From contig CM044964.1 of the NCBI GenBank assembly GCA_024516035.1, forward strand, positions 24,373,333-24,437,332: a DNA stretch of 64,000 nt, in the 5' to 3' direction. This document shows, in pieces, positions 57,044 through 64,000 of the stretch; position 1 is the stretch's first letter, and each line of letters begins with the position of its first letter. The notes beneath the pieces were generated by a model. It worked only from the letters and a program-made list of their open reading frames with translations, was not told the origin of the DNA and did not search any database. This DNA comes from Bactericera cockerelli. Its lineage: Eukaryota > Arthropoda > Insecta > Hemiptera > Triozidae. A program made the position numbers and the translations under genes.

Positions 57044-58144
57044 TTGAAAATTCAACTAGACAAGTGTGAGTTCTTGAAAAAAGACGTTGACTTTCTTGGT
57101 CACGTTATCACACCCGAAGGTGTCAAGCCCAACCCCAACAAAATTAGAGCTATAGAAAACTTCCCCATCCCGAAGACCACAAGACAGATTAAAAGCTTTC
57201 TTGGACTTTTAAGCTACTATCGTAAATTCATAAAAGACTTTGCAAGTTTAACAAAACCATTAACTAAACGGTTAAAGAAAAATGCAAAAATAAATATAAC
57301 TGATCCCGATTATCAAGAATGCTTTGAACTTTGTAAAAAATTGTTGACAAACGAACCAATACTCCAATATCCAGACTTTAGCAAACCTTTCATTTTGACA
57401 ACCGATGCGAGCAACGTTGCTCTCGGTGCAGTGTTATCTCAGGGACCCATAGGCAGTGATCGACCTGTTGCCTATGCAAGCAGAACGTTGAACGACAGTG
57501 AATGCAACTACTCGACAATCGAAAAGGAACTACTAGCCATTATATGGGCAGTAAAATATTTTAGGCCTTACCTATACGGACAAAAATTCAAAATTTTCAC
57601 AGATCATAGGCCTCTCCAGTGGCTCTTCTCTCTTAAAGAGCCAAGTTCTAAATTGATACGTTGGAGACTAAAGCTTGAGGAATACGACTATGACATAGTT
57701 TACAAAAAAGGTTCACAAAATACAAATGCGGACACCCTTTCAAGAGTTGAACTAAACATGAACGAAACCAACTCACCCGTACAACCAGTACTAGACGACG
57801 ACTTACTTTCTATGTTACCGGAACCGGACTTAGAACAGGACATATTAGACCTTGATGCGTTCGTTGCAGACGCATATGCTCACTTACTAAGAGAAGATCC
57901 TGTCACTCAAGAACTTCCCCCAACTGTTGACGTCGCTGTACCCCCAGTCCCCATCACCTACGAGGCCGCTACATCTTCAGAACACATCACCAATGTCGCC
58001 CCTGCACCTCAAGATATCATCGAACAGGCAGAAGAAGAAGATATAAATACTATCCACTCCAACCTGGAACACCCTCTCATAGGTATACCTATCTTTGACG
58101 GTCCAATTAATTTGGGAAAGAATCAATTAATCCTTTCCATTTGA
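57044..58144 (+). CDS. pol: pol part 3: RT thumb/connection and RNase H
   Basis: Continues directly with [18 protein letters not shown], the classic RT thumb. The RNase H follows: [15 protein letters not shown] (first Asp), [20 protein letters not shown] (Glu), [11 protein letters not shown] (second Asp) and NADTLSR (last Asp). An acidic linker ([20 protein letters not shown]) follows. It ends at an in-frame TGA (58142-58144), past which the same frame stays open. No in-frame ATG starts this part; it is a polyprotein segment. Confidence 0.9.
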   Translation: MKIQLDKCEFLKKDVDFLGHVITPEGVKPNPNKIRAIENFPIPKTTRQIKSFLGLLSYYRKFIKDFASLTKPLTKRLKKNAKINITDPDYQECFELCKKLLTNEPILQYPDFSKPFILTTDASNVALGAVLSQGPIGSDRPVAYASRTLNDSECNYSTIEKELLAIIWAVKYFRPYLYGQKFKIFTDHRPLQWLFSLKEPSSKLIRWRLKLEEYDYDIVYKKGSQNTNADTLSRVELNMNETNSPVQPVLDDDLLSMLPEPDLEQDILDLDAFVADAYAHLLREDPVTQELPPTVDVAVPPVPITYEAATSSEHITNVAPAPQDIIEQAEEEDINTIHSNLEHPLIGIPIFDGPINLGKNQLILSI

Positions 58145-59236
58145 CATTTAGCCCACCCTAACCCACTTAAATCACTAAAAATCATTCACAGAGACAAAGA
58201 AAGACGAATTTACGAGTTTTCACCTGAAAATCTCTTAGGACAACTAACTGGGTTCTTAAAAACACACATTGCACCAAAAGTCAAATACCACGTATTCTTT
58301 AAAACTGAGAGCTTATACGAGGAACTATCGAGAACTTTACAGACTTACTTTAAAAATTCACAAATAAATCTTATCAAATGCACTAAGATGCTAACTGACG
58401 TGACTGAAGAAAACAAGAAAACTGACATTATAAAAAAGTTTCATGACGGAAAAACTAACCATAGGGGTATGGACGAAACTACCAGACAAATTAAAGAACA
58501 CTACTACTGGCCCAACATTGCTAAACATGTACAAGACTATATTAATAACTGTGAAATATGCCAAAAGACCAAGTACGACCGCAACCCCTTGAAACTGACA
58601 TACAACATCACACCCACTGCATTAAAACCGTTTGATGTCCTACACATAGACACCATTTCTCTTGAAAAATCCAAATTTCTAACGCTTATTGACCCCTTTT
58701 CTAAATTTGCACAAGCCTACTTGCTTCGTTCTGCTCAAGCAACTGAAATCGCGAGTAAACTCTTGGAAAGTTTTGCTCACCACGGCGTTCCTAGCCTAAT
58801 TATATCAGATAATGGAGGCGAATTTAAAAACTCAGTAATAAAAGAACTCCTTTCTCTTCACAAGATTAATATCCATTTCACCTCCTCCCAGCATCCTGAG
58901 TCCAATGGAGTAATAGAACGTTTTCACTCGACATTAATAGAGCACATACGATTATTCAACAATCGCGAAGAGTTCAAAAACGATTCCTTGTCCTTAAAAG
59001 TAAAATACGCGGTCATTGCTTATAACCACACAAGTCATTCTGTCACAAAACACAAACCTATAGAAGTGATCACAGGGCATTTTGAACCGTCCGACATAAC
59101 GGATATTGACACAGAACAACTAATAACCTCAAACTACGTGGCACATCATAAAGAGAAAACAAAATTTTTGTTTGAAGAAATAAGAGAAAAAATTTCTCAA
59201 AATAAAGAGAAAATCACTTCACATAAAAATCAGTGA
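58145..59236 (+). CDS. pol: pol part 4: integrase zinc-binding and catalytic domains
   Basis: Same frame as part 3 beyond the TGA; the first ATG is 58388. The HHCC finger is seen as KFHDGKTNHRGM with CEICQ. The DDE core has HIDTISL, then IISDNGGEFKN, then PESNGVIERFHSTL. This enzyme inserts the DNA copy into host chromosomes. The segment is stopped by a second in-frame TGA at 59234-59236, and the same frame is open beyond it to 59488. Confidence 0.9.
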   Translation, partial: HLAHPNPLKSLKIIHRDKERRIYEFSPENLLGQLTGFLKTHIAPKVKYHVFFKTESLYEELSRTLQTYFKNSQINLIKCTKMLTDVTEENKKTDIIKKFHDGKTNHRGMDETTRQIKEHYYWPNIAKHVQDYINNCEICQKTKYDRNPLKLTYNITPTALKPFDVLHIDTISLEKSKFLTLIDPFSKFAQAYLLRSAQATEIASKLLESFAHHGVPSLIISDNGGEFKNSVIKELLSLHKINIHFTSSQHPESNGVIERFHSTLIEHIRLFNNREEFKNDSLSLKVKYAVIAYNHTSHSVTKHKPIEVITGHFEPSDITDIDTEQLITSNYVAHHKEKTKFLFEEIREKISQNKEKITSHKNQ

Positions 59237-59488
59237 AGAGAAGCTCTTCCTGAAATCCCTCAAGAAGTTTGGGTCAGAAACAAGCAAATACAAAGCAAAA
59301 CGCAAAACAAATACAAACAAGAAAACATTGAAAATATTGATAAAGGTCTGAAAACAGCAAAAATTATACCCACCCACCACAACACTACAGAGAAAATTCA
59401 TCTGTCAAACATTAAACGTCCGCCCAAAAATGTTTCAGGTGCCTCATCGGCACAGCAACAAGTGCAGAATTCAGACTCCGCAATATAA
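59237..59488 (+). pseudogene. pol: pol part 5: integrase C-terminal tail beyond a TGA
   Basis: 84 codons in the integrase frame after the TGA, including QEVWVRNKQIQSKTQNKYK, which fits the basic integrase C-terminal domain. It ends at TAA (59486-59488), 30 bp before the env-like frame. As written it would be translated only if the TGA is read through or is an error. Confidence 0.75.
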
Positions 59489-59518
59489 CCGAAAATCTCG
59501 GAATCCTACCAATTAACC

Positions 59519-59797
59519 TTGGCAAAGCAAAGTTACAAAGAAGCACTCATACAGAATGTACATAAAACTATACCTTTAGAAATAAGTAGTATTTTAGAAC
59601 TCCAAAAGATCTTAGATGTAAGCTGCAAAATTGAAAACTCAAAAATTATTTACTTCCTATCTTTTCCTATTAATTATGACCAACAATATGACCTAATTTA
59701 CCTTAAGTCTATCCCATCTTCAAGTGAATTAGGATTTACTACAGTTATACCGAAAGTTTACTACTTCCTGAAATCAGAAAATCCCTTAAACCTTTGA
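59519..59797 (+). pseudogene. env: env-like frame, first part
   Basis: A frame of 93 codons with an internal or atypical start (not ATG at 59519). It follows pol as env does in errantiviruses, where it is expressed from a spliced RNA. No signal peptide is obvious, so the 5' part is probably missing or lies across the upstream splice. It ends at TGA where the frame changes to the second part. Confidence 0.6.
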
Positions 59798-60591
59798 ACA
59801 ATATCTGTGAATTGGGAAAACCTTATCAGTGCTTTCAGAGAAATGTCAATAATAATATGAAAGAGTGTGAAAGGCAAATACTTCAAAATGAAAAGCCTGA
59901 GTCATGTACACACATAACGCTAGAAATTCAAGAAAACTATGTTGATTATATTCCCCAAATAAATATGTTTATTATTGTTTTTCATTTCAGTGAAACCATA
60001 AAACTAGAATTAGAAAATGAAATTGAAATAAAAGAATTAAAAGGCATATTTCTAATTGAATCAAACAAAGGAAACCTTATATTTAGGAATGAAATCTTAA
60101 ACTTTTCATCCAAGACCTCAGGAAAACCTACAATCCTGGAAAATGTTAATGTCAAATTTGGTTCAGAAAAATTATCTGATTTCAAAATAAGGATTCATGA
60201 TTTAAATTTAGATGACATTAAGCTAAACCAACTGACTCCAGCAAATAGAGATGTTCAATCTTTAGACAATTCATTGAACCCTTGGAAAATACTAATGTGT
60301 ATTACCCTCTCTGTATCCATTTCATCACTGATACTGATAATTAGGAAATCTAATCTATATTTACAGATACTACATCTATTTAAGAAACGTGAACCAGAAA
60401 ATGTTCTTCCACAAATTAAGCTAGCATGTAACTCTTCAACAAATCTGGGAATCAATCCCAATCCTTCCCTCCCAGGGATGCAAAGTTCTAAGGGTGGAGG
60501 AGTTACAGCCACCATAAATGCTGACTGTATTAAAAAATCAGCTATTGTCCTTCTGACAATAGCCATTGGTAGGATCCGACGGGTAGATTGA
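59795..60591 (+). pseudogene. env: env-like frame, second part, with transmembrane segment
   Basis: Cysteine-containing ectodomain (CELGKPYQCF, MKECERQ, PESCTH) and a hydrophobic segment ILMCITLSVSISSLILII near residues 167-185, followed by basic RKSNLY. This is the layout of a membrane-anchored errantivirus Env, a glycoprotein acting at membranes. The last 30 codons lie inside the 3' LTR. Length is far short of the 450-550 residues usual for the family, and the frame break makes it defective as written. Confidence 0.75.
60490..60500 (+). other. Polypurine tract
   Basis: aagggtggagg ends exactly at the 3' LTR start and is the expected primer site for plus-strand synthesis. Confidence 0.8.
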
Positions 60592-60876
60592 TCCAGGACT
60601 TGCATCGAGCATTGTCGCTGATCGATAATTTAATTTTGCGATCTATTTAATTCACATTTTATTAATTAAGTATTTTATTATTTCATGATTATATTATTTT
60701 CTTTTAAGTGTTCTAATAATTATCTTTCATTCATTTTGATATGTCAATTGCATATTTAAAAAATATAATTAAGTTTCATTTTTTCGATATTAAGTATTTT
60801 TAAAGACTTTGTCATTTTCAGTTTTTGGAAAATAAACTTTTTTAAAAACACAAGTGGGAGATCCCCACTTATATCT
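60501..60876 (+). repeat. 3' LTR
   Basis: 376 bp, one base different from the 5' LTR (T at 60584). AATAAA is at 60833-60838. It is followed by the TGTA target duplication. Confidence 0.95.
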
Positions 60877-60926
60877 TGTATATATTCTATGTCATTATTT
60901 TGTAAATAATACTTGATCCAACTTGT

Positions 60927-61050
60927 TTAACACACTGACGACCGGCATGTTTTTAGTCACTTCTCCCGTGGGACCGGCGATGTTTAGGCTATTCACAGGC
61001 GTAGTACATGCGTGTACCACCGGTGGTACACCCAGTCGTCTAAGTGTTAA
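60927..61050. mobile_element. Short piggyBac-like MITE beside an exon donor
   Basis: TTAA at 60927-60930 and 61047-61050, with inner ends cacactgacgaccggc and cagtcgtctaagtg inverted with a few mismatches. A central palindrome gtgtaccaccggtggtacac is at about 61012-61031. The element ends 16 bp before the importin-5 exon donor (gene sense downstream). Confidence 0.7.
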
Positions 61051-61066
61051 TAATAATAATACTCAC

Positions 61067-61323
61067 CTCGGGTTTGAGAGCGGCCGCCCGCATGACGGGC
61101 CCAATCACCTGAGGCAGGTACTGCATGAAGTGTTTCCCCAGCACCTTGCAGATGCGCGCCCACGCCGTGATCAGGTAGGAGGTCTGGGGGTCGTCCTCGG
61201 GGGGGGGCGGCCCATCCGCGGGGTGGGTGGAGAGCAGCAGACGCATGATGGCGTCCGAGTCGGGCAGGAACTTGTCGGTGCCCACCGCGAGGGCGATCAG
61301 GGAGACGCACTCGATGGTCTTGC
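61067..61323 (-). CDS. IPO5: Importin-5, internal exon (GKTIECVSLIALAVG)
   Basis: A 257 bp exon, the most 5' one visible. It reads KTIECVSLIALAVGTDKFLP, then EDDPQTSYLITAWARICKVL, and ends VIGPVMRAAALKPE. DDPQ.SY.I.AWAR.CK.LG is an importin-5 HEAT-repeat signature. The acceptor is ttaccccccag|gc, entering in phase 2 to complete a glycine; the donor is cccgag|gtgagt on a codon boundary. A proline-rich insert (GPPPPEDD) sits where orthologues have an acidic loop. The preceding exon must end in phase 1 with LLRG, which is what the minisatellite at 62574-64000 carries. Confidence 0.95.
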
Positions 61324-61329
61324 CTGGGG

Positions 61330-62243
61330 GGTAAGAGGTAGGTGGGTGATGAGAGGTAGGTGGGTGATGAGAGGTAGTTGGGTGGTGAGAGGCAGTTGGG
61401 GGGTGAGAGGGAGTTGGGTGGTGAGAGGCAGTTGGGGGTGAGAGGCAGTTGGGTGATGAGGATGAGAGTAGAGAGAAGTTTTATGGGTGATGATAAGCAG
61501 TTGGGTGATGAGAGGCAGTTGGGTGATGATAGACAGTTGGGTAATGAGGATGAGAGTAGAGTGATGATAAGCAGTTGGGTGATGAGAGGCAGTTGGGTGA
61601 TGAGGATGAGAGTAGAGAGAAGTTTTATGGGTGGTGAGAGGCAGTTGGGTAGTGAGGATGAGAGTAGAGAGAACTTTTATGGGTGATGAGAGGCAGTTGG
61701 GTGATGAGAGGCAGTTGGGTAGTGAGGATGGTAGTAGAGAGAAGTTTTATGGGTGATGAGAGGCAGTTGGGTAATGAGGATGGTAGTAGAGAGAAGTTTT
61801 ATGGGTGATGAGAGGCAGTTGGGTGATGATAGGCAGTTGGGTAATGAGGATGGTAGTAGAGAGAAGTTTTATGGGTGATGAGAGGCAGTTGGGTGATGAG
61901 AGGCAGTTGGGTAGTGAGGATGGTAGTAGAGAGAAGTTTTATGGGTGATGAGAGGCAGTTGGGTGATGAGAGGCAGTTGGGTGATGATAGGCAGTTGGGT
62001 AGTGAGGATGGTAGTAGAGAGAAGTTTTATGGGTGATGAGAGGCAGTTGGGTGATGATAGGCAGTTGGGTAATGAGGATGGTAGTAGAGAGAAGTTTTAT
62101 GGGTGATGAGAGGCAGTTGGGTGATGATAGGCAGTTGGGTAGTGAGGATGGTAGTAGAGAGAAGTTTTATGGGTGATGAGAGGCAGTTGGGTGATGATAG
62201 GCAGTTGGGTAATGAGGATGGTAGTAGAGAGAAGTTTTATCCA
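61330..62243 (+). repeat. Minisatellite of 18-70 bp higher-order units (gggtgatgagaggcagtt)
   Basis: The short unit gggtgatgagaggcagtt alternates with gggta(a/g)tgaggatggtagt and agagagaagttttat to make a ~65-85 bp higher-order unit repeated about ten times. It begins only 7 bp from the exon acceptor. On the minus strand it is pyrimidine-rich (accctctcat-type), so it may supply the polypyrimidine tract. Confidence 0.95.
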
Positions 62244-62573
62244 AATCTAAAGTAACTCTTTTTTAATCGAATTATCGAAAGTTATTTACGCTAACTTTGG
62301 GACAATTTAAGTACAATTTTTATCTCCGAACCACAACGTCAGAGGTTCGATTTGCTATTTGTCTTTGTGACTTTGTCGAACTCATTGTATCAAATTAATC
62401 GAGTAAATATTAGTGCTTTGTTGGCTTAGTACCTGTCTTGCCCTGACATTCTAGGTAAAGCACTACTTATGCTTATCTGGTTTATTCTATGGTCCATACC
62501 TATGTCCAAAACCGTAAGTCCGATTGTCCTGAATATCTTCATTGGCTTACCTCTACATCTGAGCTATCTATTC
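62244..62573. other. Intron spacer between two minisatellites
   Basis: Mostly unrecognised sequence. The first donor-like unit (cattggcttacctctacatc) appears at about 62543, marking the edge of the next array. Confidence 0.6.
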
Positions 62574-64000
62574 TAGTGGGGGGGGCTTACCTCTAAGCAA
62601 TCTATTCTCAGGGGGGCGGGGCTTACCTCTAAGCAATCTATTCTCAGGGGGGCGGGGCTTACCTCTAACCAGTCTATTCTCAGGGGGGCGGGGCTTACTT
62701 CTTAGCAATCTATACTCAGGGAGGCGGGGCTTACCTCTAAGAAATTTGTACTCGGGGGGCGGGCCTTACCTCTAAGCAGTCTATTCTCAGGGGGGGGGGG
62801 GGGCGGGGCTTACCTCTAAGCAATCTATTCTCAGGGGGGCGGGGCTTACCTCTAAGCCGTCTATTCTCAGGGGGGGGGCGGGGCTTACCTCTCAGCAGTC
62901 TATTTTCGGGGGGGCGGGGCTTACCTCTAAGCAATCTATTCTCAGGGGGGCGGGGCTTACCTCTAAGCAGTCTATTCTCAGGGGGGCGGGGCGTACCTCA
63001 AAGCAGTCTATTCTCAGGGGGGGGCGGGGTTTACCTCTAAGCAGTCTATTCTCAGGAGAGCGGGGCTTACCTCTCAGCAGTCTATTCTCAGGGGGGCGGG
63101 GCTTACCTCTCAGCAGTCTATTCTCAGGGGGGCGGGGCTTACCTCTAAGCAATCTATTCTCAGGGGGGCGGGGCTTACCTCTAAGCAGTCTATTCTCAGG
63201 GGGGGGGGACTTACCTCTAAACAGTCTATTCTCAGGGGGCGGGGCTTACTTCTAAGCAGTCTATTCTCAGGGGGGGCGGAGCTTACCTCGCAGCAGTCTA
63301 TTCTCAGGGGGCGGGGCTTACATCGCAGCAGTCTATTCTCAGGGGGGCGGGGCTTACCTCGCAGCAGTCCATTCTCAGGGGGCGGGGCTTACCTCTCAGC
63401 AGTCTATTCTCAGGGGGGCGGGGCTTACCTCGCAGCAGTCTATTCTCAGGGAGCGGGGCTTACCTCGCAGCAGTCTATTCTCAGGGGGGCGGGGCTTACC
63501 TCTCAGCAGTCTATTCTCAGGGGGGGGGGCGGGGCTTACCTCTAAGCAGTCTATACTCAGGAGGCGGGACTCTAAGCAATCTGTTCTCAGGGGGGCGGGA
63601 CTTACCTCTAAGCAAAGTATTCTCAGGGGGGGGGGGGGGGGCGGGGCTTACCTCTCAGCAATCTATTCTCAGGGGGCGGGGCTTACTATACTCAGGGGGG
63701 GGGGGGCTTACCTCTCAGCAGTCTATTCTCAGGGGGGGGGGGGCGGGGCTTACCTCTAAGCAGTCTGTACTCGGGAGGCGTGGCTTACCTCTAAGCAATC
63801 TATTCTCAGGGAGGCGTGGCTTACCTCTAAGTAGTCTATACTCAGGGGGGCGGGGCTTACCTCTAAGCATTCTATTCTCAGGGGGGCGAGGCTTACCTCT
63901 AAACATTCTATTCTCAGGGGGGCGGGGATTACCTCTAAGCATTCTATTCTCAGGGGGGCGGGGCTTACCTCTAAGCAGTCTATTCTCAGGGGCGGGGCTT
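62574..64000. repeat. ~36 bp minisatellite made of an importin-5 exon end and donor site
   Basis: About 40 units of ggggcttacctctaagcagt plus ctattctcag and a G-run of 4-13. On the minus strand each reads gagaatagactgcttagag|gtaagccccgcc, that is codons ENRLLRG and a consensus 5' splice site. RLLRG ending in phase 1 is what importin-5 needs before the GKTIEC exon at 61323. The array continues past the window edge. The plus strand of each unit also contains a GC-box-like ggggcgggg. Confidence 0.93.

Larger units (their letters stand above)
53616..60876 (+). mobile_element. Errantivirus-type Ty3/gypsy LTR retrotransposon (17.6/297-like)
   Basis: 7.26 kb element with 376 bp LTRs, gag, protease, RT, RNase H, integrase and an env-like frame, in the order of insect errantiviruses. 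The target duplication is TGTA (53612-53615 and 60877-60880). The LTRs differ only at 53699/60584 (C against T), so insertion is recent. It lies antisense in the importin-5 intron between exons 61067 and 52421. gag is open. pol is broken at about 56036, at an A-run near 57035, and by in-frame TGA at 58142 and 59234. env changes frame near 59795. Confidence 0.95.

Noticed and set aside
62574..64000. CRISPR-like or GC-box promoter array
   Set aside because: There are no variable spacers. The donor-site reading on the minus strand explains the unit better, although the GC-box-like motif is real.

Overview
The window is eukaryotic nuclear DNA from an insect, most likely a hemipteran (planthopper-like). 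That is an inference from four things: exons of one insect-type importin-5 gene, a Ty3/gypsy errantivirus of the 17.6/297 kind, many tRNA-derived SINEs, and small DNA transposons (piggyBac-, Harbinger-, hAT- and Helitron-like). I see no prokaryotic gene structure. Nearly all the open frames lie in microsatellites, repeats or damaged sequence and are not genes.

Layout. From 1 to 21,220 there is no gene. This stretch holds several SINE families (called A, C, D and E here), minisatellites (21 bp at 4.1 kb, 62 bp at 18.2-19.2 kb), long GT, GA and TCC tracts, and a nested set of inverted-repeat elements. From about 21,225 to 35,080, and again from about 40,930 to 46,585, the sequence collapses into homopolymer runs. 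These two blocks look like unpolished or failed consensus, because damaged copies of families that are clean elsewhere can be recognised in them. The interval 35,080-40,930 is ordinary repeat-rich DNA.

From about 45.3 kb to the right edge the minus strand carries the middle of importin-5 (IPO5; Drosophila Karybeta3). In gene order the exons are 61323-61067, 52421-52238, 49009-48764 and 48247-48072, with a damaged exon near 45435-45284. Splice phases agree between the four clean exons. The upstream exons lie to the right of the window, and the last ones are in or beyond the damaged block.

The most unusual part is how the importin-5 introns are built. The intron after the 52.2-52.4 kb exon holds six further copies of the last 91 bp of that exon, each with its 5' splice site and none with an indel. 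The intron before the 61.1-61.3 kb exon ends the window as about 40 copies of a ~36 bp unit. The minus strand of this unit reads as an exon end plus a consensus 5' splice site, in the phase needed to join the next exon. A 42 bp piece of the 48.8-49.0 kb exon end is also duplicated downstream. At least three exon ends of this one gene have therefore been copied together with donor or donor-like sites.

The intron between 52.4 and 61.1 kb also holds a pentanucleotide satellite and a complete-length errantivirus (53616-60876, plus strand). The errantivirus has 376 bp LTRs that differ at one position, a TGTA target duplication, an intact gag, and pol and env reading frames broken at five places.
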